Positions 25,745 to 35,398 are shown, numbered from the stretch's first letter. The stretch is 64,000 bases of DNA from Brevibacterium sp. S22 (GCF_004745485.1 NZ_RHFG01000009.1:1-64000); one strand, 5' to 3'. Numbers and translations are program-made. Notes: generated by a model not told the origin, from the sequence alone.

Positions 25745-27112
25745 TCAGCTGAGACCGAGGACCGTCGTCGCGATCGTGAAGTAGATGATGAGGCCCGTGG
25801 CATCGCAGAACGTGGAGATGAACGGGTTGGAGAACACCGCCGGATCCGCGCCGACCTTCTTCGCGATGATCGGCATCAGTCCGCCCACCGTCGCGGCCAT
25901 GATGCACACCGACAGCAGGGTCAGTCCGATGACCAGACCGATGGCCCAGCCGTAGACGAGTCCGGCGATGATGAAGCCCAATGCGCCGAGCACGGAACCG
26001 AGCACCCCGCCCACGCGCAGCTCTCTCCAGATGACTCGTCCGAGATCGCGGACGCGCACCTCGCCGACGGCCAAGGCGCGGGTGACGGTCGTGGCGGCTT
26101 GGTTGCCGGTATTGCCGCCCGTGCCGGTGAGCAGCGGAATGAAGAGCGCGAGGACGACGACCTGATCGAGGCGGTCCTCATAGACTTCGAGGACCTGGAC
26201 GGTGAGGATGGCGGAGACGGCAAGGACGAGCAGCCAGATGATGCGGCTCTTGACCAGACGCATGATCGTCGAGGACAGGTAGGAGCGGTCCAGCGGTTCC
26301 GTACCGGATCCGCGGGCGAGGTCCTCCGCGTCCTCCTCGTCGACGATGTCGAGGACGTCGTCCATGGTCAGGATGCCGACGAGGCGCTCCTCCTGATCGG
26401 TCACCGGCATCGCGATGAGACGGTGGGAGAGGAACTCACGCGCTGCTTCCTCACGGTCCGTCAGCGCATGGGTGCTCAGCGAATCACGGACCATATCCTC
26501 GATGATCGTGTCCGCATCGGCGGCGAGGAGATTGCGCAGCGACACCACGCCCCGCAGCACCCGGCCGGGGCCGACCACGGGCAGGAGGTAGACGGTCTCG
26601 GGGCCGTCGATGCGGGCCCGCACGACCTCCATCGCCTCGGCGGCGGTCCAATCCTCGTGCAGACCGAGCACCTCGGGAGACATGTACCGACCGATCGCGG
26701 ACTTCGGATACCCGAGGACCGCCGAGGTCATCGCCCGCTCTTGGACAGTCAGCCCCTTCATCAGGCGGCTGGCCACACTCGCGGGCAGTTCGCCGAAGAG
26801 CTCGGCGCGATCATCGGGGTCGAGCCCCTCGACGATGTCGGCGACCTCGGGCTCACGGAGGTTGCCGATGAGCTCGGCCTGGTAGGCCGGCGGCAGGTCC
26901 TCGAAGACATCGAGCGCCTCGGCCTTCGTCAGCACTCTGAAGAGCATCGCCGACTGCAGCGGAGTCGAGGTGTGGACGAGCCGGGCGATTTCGGCACGCG
27001 GCACCTGCCGGGCCAGATGAGCGATCTCGTCAAGAGTATAGGGATCGATTCTGCCGGTGAGCGCGGATTCGAGTCGATCGGCCGCCTCAGTGCCCTCTGT
27101 CGTATCGGCCAC
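25745..27112 (-). CDS. mgtE: Magnesium transporter MgtE
   Basis: 455-residue Mg2+ channel/transporter. Cytosolic N-domain (repeated helical hairpins such as AEIARLVHTSTP and ADIVEGLDPDDRAELF) is followed by paired CBS domains (about residues 130-250, MSPEVLGLHEDWTAAEA and IAMPVTDQEERLVGILTMDDV) and five membrane helices with the pore motif LLTGTGGNTGNQAATT. Start is GTG at 27112 with a GA-rich ribosome site. Length matches the family. It is convergent with the ABC exporter. I looked for an M-box-like leader in the 137 bases upstream and saw no convincing one. Confidence 0.93.
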   Translation of the reverse strand: MADTTEGTEAADRLESALTGRIDPYTLDEIAHLARQVPRAEIARLVHTSTPLQSAMLFRVLTKAEALDVFEDLPPAYQAELIGNLREPEVADIVEGLDPDDRAELFGELPASVASRLMKGLTVQERAMTSAVLGYPKSAIGRYMSPEVLGLHEDWTAAEAMEVVRARIDGPETVYLLPVVGPGRVLRGVVSLRNLLAADADTIIEDMVRDSLSTHALTDREEAAREFLSHRLIAMPVTDQEERLVGILTMDDVLDIVDEEDAEDLARGSGTEPLDRSYLSSTIMRLVKSRIIWLLVLAVSAILTVQVLEVYEDRLDQVVVLALFIPLLTGTGGNTGNQAATTVTRALAVGEVRVRDLGRVIWRELRVGGVLGSVLGALGFIIAGLVYGWAIGLVIGLTLLSVCIMAATVGGLMPIIAKKVGADPAVFSNPFISTFCDATGLIIYFTIATTVLGLS

Positions 27113-27249
27113 GCCTGCCCCCTCACCTCGAACGGAAAACTACCGCAGTCAAGCCTAGGCCATAAGCGAGGTGGAAACGGCCCCGCCCCGAAGCACAGAG
27201 TCGCGACATTTCGGGCAGCACCGAATCGACACGGTCCTACGATGGACGT

Positions 27250-27960
27250 ATGACGAGGAGATTTCCGGAGTCCGCACCGAACATCGCCGCCTTGGCATCG
27301 GCCATCGCCGACCCAACGCGCGTGATGATCTGTGCCAGCCTCCTCGACGGTCGTGCCTGGACGCTCACCGAACTCTCCCGCGCTCTGTCCATTCCGATGT
27401 CCTCACTGTCCGAACACGCCAGCATCCTCATCGACCATGGTGTCCTCACACAGCGACGGGCAGGCCGGCACCGCTATGTTCAGATCGCCTCGACCGACAT
27501 CGCTGACTGGTTGGAACATACGGGAGCTCTGGCCGACGGGGCGATGACCGCGGCACCGACGATGACGGCGAAGACCCGCAATCGGCAGCTGATCGACGCT
27601 CGCACCTGCTACAGACACATCGCAGGCAGGTTCGGCACCCAGCTCTTCTCGGCTCTGACTCAGCGAGAATGGATCGATGAGTCGATGAACATCACCGATT
27701 CCGGGCGGGCCGGTCTCGCCGAAGCTTTCGGACTCGACGCGGAACCACAGGCCTCGTCGGCACGCCCCCTGGTGCGACGATGCCTCGACTGGACGGAACG
27801 TCGCTCCCACCTCGGCGGCCAACTCGGAGACGACATCTGCCGCACGTTCTTCGACCGCGGATGGATCCAGCGACGTCCGCACTCTCGAGCACTGACGATC
27901 ACCCCGGACGGGCGCGACCGCCTCGACTGGGTGCTCACTGCTTACAGCGATCACCTCTGA
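27250..27960 (+). CDS. ArsR-like winged-helix regulator
   Basis: 236-residue DNA-binding protein. The N-terminal winged helix (residues about 10-85, ALASAIADPTRVMICASLL and LSIPMSSLSEHASILIDHG) matches ArsR/SmtB-type regulators. The second half (after residue 110) has a further winged-helix-like ending, RPHSRALTITPDGRDRL. No CxxC metal-binding pair is visible in the recognition helix, so it probably senses something other than a metal. It lies 18 bases upstream of the PEP mutase/isocitrate lyase-like gene, likely in one operon that it regulates. Confidence 0.8.
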   Translation: MTRRFPESAPNIAALASAIADPTRVMICASLLDGRAWTLTELSRALSIPMSSLSEHASILIDHGVLTQRRAGRHRYVQIASTDIADWLEHTGALADGAMTAAPTMTAKTRNRQLIDARTCYRHIAGRFGTQLFSALTQREWIDESMNITDSGRAGLAEAFGLDAEPQASSARPLVRRCLDWTERRSHLGGQLGDDICRTFFDRGWIQRRPHSRALTITPDGRDRLDWVLTAYSDHL

Positions 27961-27978
27961 GAACACTGGAGACCGACA

Positions 27979-28794
27979 ATGACCGCACCCACCGATACCG
28001 CGACAGCCTTCCGCGAGCTGCACGTCCCCGGCGACCCATTCATCCTGCCGTGCGCCTGGGACGTGGCTAGTGCACAGCTCTTCGCCGAGGCGGGGCACCG
28101 AGCCGTCGGTACCACGAGCCTGGGCATCGCCGCTGCCATCGGTGCCGCCGATGAGGACCGTGACACCCTGACCGCAACCGCAGACCTTGCCGCAGCGCTT
28201 CGCACGGCGCTGCCGGACCTGCCGCTGACCTGTGACTTCGAAGACGGCTATGGAGACGGTCCCGAATCCGTCGTCGACGCCGTACGCGAGGCATTCGCCG
28301 CGGACGCCGCGGTCGGACTCACTGTCGACGGCATCAACATCCAAGATTCGAGAAGGGGGCGGATGGGCGAACCTGCGGTCCTGACAGCGAAGGTGAAGGC
28401 GATGAAGGAAGCCTTCCCCGCACTGTTCGTCAACGCACGAATCGACACGTTCTGGATCGGCCGGAACGACCTCGGCGATGTCATCGAACGCATCGACGCC
28501 TACACCGCCGCGGGTGCCGATGGCATCTTCGTCCCCGGAGACCTCGACCTCACGACGACCCAGACGATCACCGCTCACAGCAGGGTTCCGGTGAATGTGC
28601 TTGCCAGTGCGCGGTACGCGCGGTCCAGCCTCGCAGAGGCGGGAGTCGGCCGGATCAGCAGCGGATCACTGCTCTATCGTGCGGCGATGTCAGGGGCGAT
28701 GGGCTCTTTGCAGATGCTTGCCGACGACCGCCCGGCCGAGACGGCGAATGTGCTGCCGTACCAGGCTTTCGCCGAACTCAACCGCGTCCGCTGA
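27979..28794 (+). CDS. Isocitrate lyase/PEP mutase family enzyme
   Basis: 271-residue TIM-barrel protein of the phosphoenolpyruvate mutase/isocitrate lyase superfamily. The start region PFILPCAWDVASAQLFAEAGHRA, the metal-binding CDFEDGYGD, and GINIQDS (ED in many relatives) are recognisable. Members include methylisocitrate lyase, oxaloacetate decarboxylase and carboxyphosphonoenolpyruvate mutase; I cannot choose among them, but the absence of the KKCGH-type catalytic loop argues against a true isocitrate lyase. Follows the ArsR-like regulator by 18 bases. Its end overlaps the end of the universal stress gene on the other strand by 17 bases. Confidence 0.82.
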   Translation: MTAPTDTATAFRELHVPGDPFILPCAWDVASAQLFAEAGHRAVGTTSLGIAAAIGAADEDRDTLTATADLAAALRTALPDLPLTCDFEDGYGDGPESVVDAVREAFAADAAVGLTVDGINIQDSRRGRMGEPAVLTAKVKAMKEAFPALFVNARIDTFWIGRNDLGDVIERIDAYTAAGADGIFVPGDLDLTTTQTITAHSRVPVNVLASARYARSSLAEAGVGRISSGSLLYRAAMSGAMGSLQMLADDRPAETANVLPYQAFAELNRVR

Positions 28795-29155
28795 CGGAAG
28801 CGTCCATGTGAACGGTGAGCACGGGTACGGGGGAGCGCAGGATGAGCCGCTGCGCGACCGACCCGAGGATCATCTTGCCCACGCGTGACCGGGCACGGAC
28901 CCCGAGGACGAGGCGGTCGACCTCTGCATGAGCATTGAGTTCGTCGATGACGGCGGTGACGGGGTCACGATCCCCGCGCCCGGAACGGTTGATGACGGTG
29001 ACCGCGAGTCCGGAGGGGATCTCCTCCTCGGTGAAATCATGGAGGGTGAGGTTGATGAGCAGCAGACCGGTGTTGAGGTTCTGCGCCTCGGCGACGGCCG
29101 ATTCGAGTGCATGGCGGCCTTCGGGACTGTCGGTGACGGCGACGGCGACTGACAT
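28778..29155 (-). CDS. Universal stress protein (UspA family)
   Basis: 125-residue single-domain Usp with N-terminal VAVAVTDSPEGRHAL and a C-terminal nucleotide-loop region LVLGVRARSRVGKMILGSVAQRL that resembles the G2xG9xG[ST] ATP-binding motif of UspA proteins. It lies 9 bases downstream of the sugar transporter on the same strand and is probably co-transcribed with it. It overlaps the 3' end of the PEP mutase-like gene by 17 bases in convergent orientation. Confidence 0.85.
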   Translation of the reverse strand: MSVAVAVTDSPEGRHALESAVAEAQNLNTGLLLINLTLHDFTEEEIPSGLAVTVINRSGRGDRDPVTAVIDELNAHAEVDRLVLGVRARSRVGKMILGSVAQRLILRSPVPVLTVHMDASVSGRG

Positions 29156-29164
29156 GACGGCTCC

Positions 29165-30610
29165 TTATCTGCGTCCGTACTCGGCCTTGAACTCGCGTTC
29201 GAACTGCGCGAGGTCCTTGTCCTTGGTCTCCGGCAGCATGAGTGCCAGGAAGATGAAGGCGAGCACGGCGATGCCGGCGAACATGCCGAACGTCGCCGTC
29301 ATGCCCATGGCCTCGATGAGCGGTGGGAAGAACTGCGCGACGATGGCGTTCATGATCCAGAGCACGAACACGCAGATGCCCATTGCGAAGCTGCGGATCT
29401 TCATCGGGAAGATCTCGGAGAGCATCAGCCATGTCAGCGGGCCGACAGTTCCCTGCATGGAGAAGACGAAGAGGACGAGGAAGACCAGCACCGTCCACGC
29501 CTGTGCCGGACCGGGCGGGACGATGACCGCAGCCAGGGCGATGAGGGTGTGGAAGAACGCGATGAGGGCGTAGCCGGTGAGGAACATGACCCGGCGCGGC
29601 AGCTTGTTGAGCAGGTACATGCCCAAGCTGATGCCGGCGAGGGAGAACACGCCGTTGGCGATATTGCCGATGATCGCGACACCGGAATCGAGTCCGGCGG
29701 ACGTGAGCAGCTGAGTCCCGTAGTACATGACCGAGTTGATGCCGGTCAGCTGCTGGAAGAACCCGAGACCGGCGCCGATGATGACCAAGCGCAGCACCCA
29801 TCGGGTGCCGAGGTCGGAAAGACCGCCCGTGGCTTCCTTCGCATCCTCGGCGGCGAGATGGGTGACCTCTTCGATCTCGGCTTCCGCACGTTCGGGGGAC
29901 CGGACTTGTTTGAGGACGGTCAGAGCCTCCTCATTGCGTCCCTGCGAGATCAGCCAGCGCGGACTCTCGGGTTGGAAGACCATACCCACGAGCAGCGCGA
30001 CTGCAGGCACCAGGGCGACGAGCAGCATCCACCGCCAGATCGAATCGACGTGGCCGAAGAAGTTGAAGATCACGGCGTTGATGATGAAGGCAGCGAGCTG
30101 ACCGCCGACGATCATCAGCTCATTGCGGGTGACGAAGCTGCCCCGCTTCTCCGAAGGGGCGATCTCACCGAGGTAGACGGGTACGGTCGCCGAGGCGCCG
30201 CCGACGGCGAGGCCGAGGACGAACCGAGCACCGATGAGGAACTCCGCTCCTGGAGCGAGCACGCAGCCGAGAGTGCCGAGGATGAAGACTCCGGCCAGGA
30301 GCAGGATCGTCTTCCGGCGTCCCCAGGCATCGGCGACACGACCGCCGAAGACCGCACCGAAGGCGGCCCCGACCATGAGAGAGGCGACGACGAGGCCTTC
30401 GCTCAGCGCGCTCAGTCCGAAGTCCTCGCTCAGAGGCTCGAGAGCACCATTGACGACACCGGTGTCGTAGCCGAAGAGCAGACCGCCGAAGGTAGCGACA
30501 GTGGCGATGACGCCGAGTCGGTGGACCGGACGGCCCGATCCCATGTGCGGCAGATCGAACTTCGCATTCGGGGCGGACGTCGACTGGCGACGCGGATATC
30601 CGGTTGACAT
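29165..30610 (-). CDS. Sugar porter family MFS transporter
   Basis: 481-residue proton-coupled sugar symporter with 12 predicted helices. Family signatures are present: GGLLFGYDTGVVNGAL in helix 1, the loop motif GRVADAWGRRKTILL between helices 2 and 3, PESPRWLISQGR after helix 6 and LPETKDKDLAQFE at the end of helix 12. The ATG at 30610 has GAGAGGAG upstream; a longer N-terminus from 30628 is unlikely. The C-terminus ends near the universal stress gene, with which it is likely co-transcribed. Substrate is probably a hexose, pentose or inositol. Confidence 0.92.
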   Translation of the reverse strand: MSTGYPRRQSTSAPNAKFDLPHMGSGRPVHRLGVIATVATFGGLLFGYDTGVVNGALEPLSEDFGLSALSEGLVVASLMVGAAFGAVFGGRVADAWGRRKTILLLAGVFILGTLGCVLAPGAEFLIGARFVLGLAVGGASATVPVYLGEIAPSEKRGSFVTRNELMIVGGQLAAFIINAVIFNFFGHVDSIWRWMLLVALVPAVALLVGMVFQPESPRWLISQGRNEEALTVLKQVRSPERAEAEIEEVTHLAAEDAKEATGGLSDLGTRWVLRLVIIGAGLGFFQQLTGINSVMYYGTQLLTSAGLDSGVAIIGNIANGVFSLAGISLGMYLLNKLPRRVMFLTGYALIAFFHTLIALAAVIVPPGPAQAWTVLVFLVLFVFSMQGTVGPLTWLMLSEIFPMKIRSFAMGICVFVLWIMNAIVAQFFPPLIEAMGMTATFGMFAGIAVLAFIFLALMLPETKDKDLAQFEREFKAEYGRR

Positions 30611-30677
30611 GGACAACTCCTCTCCCATCCAGTCTTAGCACATGGGAGCCGACTGCAATCGGAGGGGGAGGCGGAAG

Positions 30678-31178
30678 TCAGTCCTCTTCGAAGGAGTCGT
30701 CGATGACTTCGGGCATCCCGTCGATGACCGAGACCTCTTCGGTCCCGTCATCGGCGAGGGCATCGACGTTGAGGTCGTCCCCGTCGAGCTCAGCGACCTC
30801 GAAATCATCATCGCCTTCGGAGACCATCTCGTCACCGACGCGATTTCCCTGTTCTGCGGCGGGTGACTGATCGGTGTTGAACTCGTCAGAGAGGTCAGGA
30901 GCTTCGTTCTCATCCTCCCAGCCTGCGTCGTCGACGAGAACATCGTCGGCGCCCTCGACGCCTGTGCCTTCTGGCCCCTCGGCGCCGGGCTCGACGGGGC
31001 CGTCTGCGGGTTCGTCTTCATCGATGCCGGAGTCGACACCGACCTGTTCGGCTTCGGCCTCTGCGGCAGCGAGCTCGGGATCGTCGAGTTCGTCGCCCGT
31101 CGGCTCGTCGAGATCGGGATCGTCGAGGATGGGGTCCTCTTCCGGCCGGTCGGCTGCGTCCGAATCGAATTCGTTCAT
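30678..31178 (-). CDS. Highly acidic protein of unknown function
   Basis: 166-residue protein dominated by Asp and Glu (for example DPILDDPDLDEPTGDELDD and EEVSVIDGMPEVIDDSFEED) with almost no Lys or Arg. It has no signal peptide, membrane helix or known domain that I recognise, and is probably largely disordered. The ATG at 31178 has a strong GAAGGAG ribosome site, and the reading frame further upstream overlaps the patatin gene on the same strand, so that extension is rejected. I do not assign a function. Confidence 0.72.
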   Translation of the reverse strand: MNEFDSDAADRPEEDPILDDPDLDEPTGDELDDPELAAAEAEAEQVGVDSGIDEDEPADGPVEPGAEGPEGTGVEGADDVLVDDAGWEDENEAPDLSDEFNTDQSPAAEQGNRVGDEMVSEGDDDFEVAELDGDDLNVDALADDGTEEVSVIDGMPEVIDDSFEED

Positions 31179-31255
31179 GATCTCTCCTTCGCTCGTGGTC
31201 GGTCTCGGGCCCTCATTCTTACACGTGGAACGGTCGCAGGCTATGGGGTGCGGGG

Positions 31256-32239
31256 TCACTTCCGATCGAAACGCTCCTTCCACCGTTCCCAGTCCCACTG
31301 AGCCAGAAACTTCTTCCCGGCCGCCCGGCCCGAGGAGATGAGATCGAGCTTGTCGGCAGCCGTGAGGGCGAAGTTCGTGCTGCTGTGTCCGGTGGTGTCG
31401 ACGAACACCGTCCGTTCGGTGACCGAGGGGTCGTCGATGTGCCGACGGTCGTGGGCGTTGAGCATCGTCGTCAGCAGGGACTTCGCGTATTGGAAGGTTG
31501 TCGCATTGGGCCGCCATTCGGCGGCGGCCGTGTGCCGGGCCGAGAGCATGACGCCGAACGTCGGCCAGCGTGCCGGTTTCGCATCCTTGCGGTCGAAGAC
31601 GTCGACAGGAAAGTTCGAGAGCAGTCCGCCGTCGGCACCGAGCACGGAGTCGCCGCCGGCCACGTTCGACCTGGCGGGCAGACTGCGCGGGCGGAAGAAG
31701 AAAGGGCTGGCGGCCGAGGCGCACACCGCCTCGGCGACGGACTGGCTGTCCGCATCGACGCCGAGGGCGTCCTCGTAGTCCCAGGGCAGGCGGAGCATAC
31801 GTCCGCGGGAGACGTCGGAGACGATGACGACGAGCCGATACGATCGCTGCCTCGGGATCGCACTGCCCGGGTCATCGAGTTTCAGATCACCCCATGTGCG
31901 CACCCCCTGATCGGCCAGCGCCGAAGCAAGGAAATCGTGGAGCGCATCACCGACATACATGCCTTTGTGCAGCAGCAGTCCCTGCACTCTCCCCAGCCAG
32001 GGGATGAGGCGGAACGCGGGGGAGAGGTCCTCGAATTCGCCGAAGTCCTGCTCGAGGACCTTCTGCCGCAGGTTCGGTGCTGAGATCCCCGCCGCAGCCA
32101 GAGAACCGACGATCGCCCCGGCCGAGGTTCCGGCGATGCGATGGAAGTCGTAGCCGCCGTCGGCGAGAGCCTCGAGCGCCCCGACGAGGCCGGGCAGCTT
32201 CGTCCCACCGCCTTCGAGGACGAGATCCGTCATCGCCAT
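31256..32239 (-). CDS. Patatin-like phospholipase
   Basis: 327-residue lipid acyl hydrolase with a Ser-Asp dyad. The oxyanion region LVLEGGGTKLPGLVGAL is at the N-terminus, the nucleophile motif GTSAG near residue 40, and the catalytic Asp motif GADGGLLSNFP near residue 190. The ATG at 32239 has GGAGGAGG about 5 bases upstream. It lies downstream of an SDR on the same strand with an 85-base gap that holds a GC hairpin. Cytoplasmic, no signal peptide. Confidence 0.88.
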   Translation of the reverse strand: MAMTDLVLEGGGTKLPGLVGALEALADGGYDFHRIAGTSAGAIVGSLAAAGISAPNLRQKVLEQDFGEFEDLSPAFRLIPWLGRVQGLLLHKGMYVGDALHDFLASALADQGVRTWGDLKLDDPGSAIPRQRSYRLVVIVSDVSRGRMLRLPWDYEDALGVDADSQSVAEAVCASAASPFFFRPRSLPARSNVAGGDSVLGADGGLLSNFPVDVFDRKDAKPARWPTFGVMLSARHTAAAEWRPNATTFQYAKSLLTTMLNAHDRRHIDDPSVTERTVFVDTTGHSSTNFALTAADKLDLISSGRAAGKKFLAQWDWERWKERFDRK

Positions 32240-32290
32240 GTCAGCCTCCTCCGCGCAGTCCCACTGATTCCATTGTGGACCCGCGCCGAG

Positions 32291-32325
32291 GCTGCGGCCG
32301 GGCAAGACCTGCCCGGCGTGCGGCC
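32291..32325 (-). terminator. GC-rich hairpin after the SDR gene
   Basis: CCGGGCA (32298-32304) and TGCCCGG (32310-32316) form the core of a stem that extends outward with mismatches and begins at the SDR stop codon. There is no T-run, so termination efficiency is uncertain. Confidence 0.45.
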
Positions 32326-33194
32326 TAGTGGCGCGCGACGGCTACCGGAACGTCTCCTGCCGGGGACCTGCGCTTCCGGTCCTGGCCTGTCCGACCGGTG
32401 AAGTGATCCATCGTCTGGTTGACGCCGAGGAAGTCCATGATCTTGTCGAAGGCACGGGTCGGCAACAGGCGGACGCCCGGGACCAGACGGACGAGCGAGG
32501 GCATAACCAGCTGCTCGCGGCCGGACTCGACGGCGTCGAGGACACGGGTCGTCACATCGTTCTCTTCGAGGATCGGGAGCAGTCGAGGGAATTTCGTCTG
32601 CACCCCCTTGAACATGCCGGTGTTGATGTAGAAGGGGCACACGGCCAACGTGTTGACCCGGCTGCCGTCGGCGCGCAGCTCTCCGCGCAGGGACTCTGTG
32701 AAGCCGACGGCCGCCCATTTGCTCGCCGAGTAGTCGGTCTGTCGAGCGACCCCGGTCAGGGCGGCGGCGCTGGCGATGGTGACCACCGAGCCGCGGTCGC
32801 GTTCGATCATTCCGGGCAGAAATGCTTTTGTCGTCCAGTACAGGGCGAAGGTGTTGACGTCGTAGACCCGTCGCACCGCCGCCTCATCGACTTCGAGGAG
32901 CTTCTTTCCAGTGACGATGCCGGCACAGTTGATGAGGACGTCGATCGGTCCTGTCTGCTCGGCCGTGGCGGCGACTTGGTCGGCATCGCCGACATTGAGG
33001 GCGAAGGCTCGGGCGGCCGTCCCCGCAGCCTCGACCTCGGCGCGCACTGCCTCCCCGGAGTCTGCCGAGAGATCCCAGATGATGATCTCGGCAGCACCTC
33101 GGGCTGCCGCGTCCAGGGCCATGAGCCTGCCGATTCCGCTTCCGGCTCCGGTGATCAGCACCTTGGCGCCGGCGATTTCGGTTCCACGTTTCAT
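32325..33194 (-). CDS. Short-chain dehydrogenase/reductase
   Basis: 289-residue classical SDR with the NAD(P) motif TGAGSGIG near residue 15, NCAG (in place of NNAG) and the catalytic YSASK near residue 155. The C-terminal part carries FPRLLPILEENDVTTRVLDAVESG, RLVPGVRLLPTRAFDKIMDFLG, typical of the SDR subgroup found near lipid genes in Actinobacteria. It lies upstream of patatin on the same strand. Substrate unknown. Confidence 0.87.
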   Translation of the reverse strand: MKRGTEIAGAKVLITGAGSGIGRLMALDAAARGAAEIIIWDLSADSGEAVRAEVEAAGTAARAFALNVGDADQVAATAEQTGPIDVLINCAGIVTGKKLLEVDEAAVRRVYDVNTFALYWTTKAFLPGMIERDRGSVVTIASAAALTGVARQTDYSASKWAAVGFTESLRGELRADGSRVNTLAVCPFYINTGMFKGVQTKFPRLLPILEENDVTTRVLDAVESGREQLVMPSLVRLVPGVRLLPTRAFDKIMDFLGVNQTMDHFTGRTGQDRKRRSPAGDVPVAVARH

Positions 33195-33340
33195 TCGTAC
33201 GCATCCTTGCAGTCGAGTGTCTTTCGGCTTCCGGGTGCGATCGCCGGCCTGCGGCGACCCACCAGATGTTACTCAACAGTACATCAGTGTGTTGTGGGTC
33301 ACCGCAAGGGGCGGTGGGCGGAATCTCTCAGAGCGGACGG

Positions 33341-35290
33341 TCAGCTCTCTGCGACACCTTTCTGAATGAGGTCCATCACCGAGGAGTCCGCGAGGGTCGT
33401 CACATCGCCGACCTCGCGCTTTTCGGCGACGTCCTTGAGCAGTCGGCGCATGATCTTGCCCGATCGGGTCTTCGGCAGGTCGGGCACGATCATGATCGAG
33501 CGTGGAGTCGCGATCGCTCCGATCGCGGAGCGGACATGGTTTCGCAGTTCGGCCACGACGTCGTCGCCGCCGTCTTCCGCGCTCTCGCGGAGGATGACGA
33601 AGGCCTCGATCGCCTGTCCCGTCATCTCGTCGCTCGCCCCGACCACGGCCGCCTCGGCGACCTTCGGATGAGCGACGAGGGCGGACTCGATCTCCGCGGT
33701 CGACATCCGGTGTCCGGAGACGTTGAGGACGTCGTCGACGCGGCCGAGGACCCAGAAATCACCGTCGCGGTCGATCTTCGCCCCGTCCCCTGCGAAGTAC
33801 ACCTCCGGATACTGTGACCAGTAGGTCTTCTTGAACCGCTCCTCATCGCCCCACAGGGTGCGCAGCATCGACGGCCACGGTTCCTTGATGACCAGGTAGC
33901 CGCCGTTTCCGGGCTCGACCGAGTTGCCTTCGTCGTCGAAGACGTCCGCGACGACTCCCGGCAGTGGGCGCATCGCCGCTCCCGGTTTCGTCTCGGTCAC
34001 GCCCGGCAGAGGGCTGATGAGGATGCTGCCGTTCTCCGTCTGCCACCAGGTGTCGACGACGGGGCAGCGGTCCCCGCCGATGTGCTCGCGGTACCACATC
34101 CACGCTTCGGGGTTGATCGGCTCTCCGACGCTGCCGAGCAGACGCAGACTGGTCAGGTCGAACTCCGCGGGGATGTCGCGGCCCCATTTCATGAACGATC
34201 GGATGGCGGTGGGCGCGCAGTAGAGGATGGAGACCTTGTACTTTTCCACGATCTCCCACCAGCGACCCCGGTGCGGGGTGTCGGGAGTGCCTTCGTAGAG
34301 CACTGAGGTGGCCCCATTGGCCAGCGGGCCGTAGACGATATAGGAGTGCCCGGTCACCCAGCCGATGTCCGCGGCCGTCCAATAGACGTCCGTCTCGGGT
34401 TTGATGTCGAAGACCGCCCAATGCGTGAACGAGGTTCCGACGAGGTAGCCGCCCGTGGTGTGCATGATGCCCTTGGGTTTGCCGGTCGTGCCCGAGGAAT
34501 ACATGATGTAGAGCGGATGCTCGGAATCGAAGGCCTCCGGAGTGTGGGTCTCCGACTGCCGATCGACGACGTCGTGCCACCACAGATCACGGTCGTCATT
34601 CCAGGCCACGTCTTGGCCGGTGCGGCGGACGACGAGAACGTTGCGCACCTCGGGGCAGTCCTCCATCGCCTCGTCGACGACGGATTTCAGACCGGAGGGT
34701 TTGCCCTTGCGATAGCCGCCGTCGGCGGTGATGACGAACTCGACTCCGCAGTCTTTGACGCGGTCGGCGATCGCCGAGGCGGAGAAGCCGCCGAAGATGA
34801 CGGTGTGCGGGGCGCCGAGGCGGGCGCAGGCGAGCATGGCGAACACCGTCTCGGGGATCATGGGCATGTAGATCGCGACCCGGTCGCCTGTTTTGACTCC
34901 GAGTTCGGTGAGCGCATTCGCAGCCTTCGAGACCTCGCGCAGAAGGTCGGAGTACGTGATGGTGCGGGTGTCGCCGGACTCGCCTTCGAAGTAGTAGGCG
35001 ACGCGATCGCCGAGGCCGTTCTCGACATGACGGTCGACGCAGTTGTAGGCGGCATTGAGCTTGCCTCCCACAAACCATTTGGCAAAGGGCTTCTCCGACC
35101 AGTCGAGAACGGTGTCGAAGGGAGTGTCCCAGGTGATGCGCTGCGCCTGTTCTGCCCAGTAGCCGAGGCGGTCGGCCGCGGCTTTGTCGTACTCATCGGC
35201 TTTCGCATTGGCATTGGCGGCGAAGTCCGCTGGGGGTGGGAAAGCCCTGTCTTCGTGGCTGAGTTCCTGAATCGTCGGATTGTTCGTCAT
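33341..35290 (-). CDS. acs: Acetyl-CoA synthetase (AMP-forming)
   Basis: 649-residue enzyme making acetyl-CoA from acetate, ATP and CoA. The A3 motif YSSGTTGKPKG, the acetate-pocket region VYWTADIGWVTGHSY-like block (here YWTAADIGWVTGHSY), the hinge DVLNVSGHRMSTAE and the C-terminal regulatory lysine context TRSGKIMRR are all present. That Lys is the known acetylation site in Acs enzymes. The ATG at 35290 has AAAGGAGA upstream; a longer frame runs into the tRNA cluster and is rejected. It stands alone, downstream of a tRNA operon terminator. Confidence 0.96.
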   Translation of the reverse strand: MTNNPTIQELSHEDRAFPPPADFAANANAKADEYDKAAADRLGYWAEQAQRITWDTPFDTVLDWSEKPFAKWFVGGKLNAAYNCVDRHVENGLGDRVAYYFEGESGDTRTITYSDLLREVSKAANALTELGVKTGDRVAIYMPMIPETVFAMLACARLGAPHTVIFGGFSASAIADRVKDCGVEFVITADGGYRKGKPSGLKSVVDEAMEDCPEVRNVLVVRRTGQDVAWNDDRDLWWHDVVDRQSETHTPEAFDSEHPLYIMYSSGTTGKPKGIMHTTGGYLVGTSFTHWAVFDIKPETDVYWTAADIGWVTGHSYIVYGPLANGATSVLYEGTPDTPHRGRWWEIVEKYKVSILYCAPTAIRSFMKWGRDIPAEFDLTSLRLLGSVGEPINPEAWMWYREHIGGDRCPVVDTWWQTENGSILISPLPGVTETKPGAAMRPLPGVVADVFDDEGNSVEPGNGGYLVIKEPWPSMLRTLWGDEERFKKTYWSQYPEVYFAGDGAKIDRDGDFWVLGRVDDVLNVSGHRMSTAEIESALVAHPKVAEAAVVGASDEMTGQAIEAFVILRESAEDGGDDVVAELRNHVRSAIGAIATPRSIMIVPDLPKTRSGKIMRRLLKDVAEKREVGDVTTLADSSVMDLIQKGVAES

Positions 35291-35398
35291 CGTGCTCTCC
35301 TTTCGCCCTGCACCACTACGACGTGGGCGGGCCATCGAACTCATCTTCAACCTACTCCAGATGTTTCGGATTTCAAGAGGTGCGGATGGAGATGCGAA

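Noticed and set aside
27113-27249. M-box magnesium riboswitch upstream of MgtE
   Set aside because: The 137-base gap is short, and no M-box-like arrangement of stems is visible.
25520-27253. A 577-codon open frame on the plus strand opposite MgtE
   Set aside because: It overlaps the ABC exporter end and MgtE, and its composition (Arg/Asp/His/Gln) is that of an antisense shadow; MgtE is well supported.
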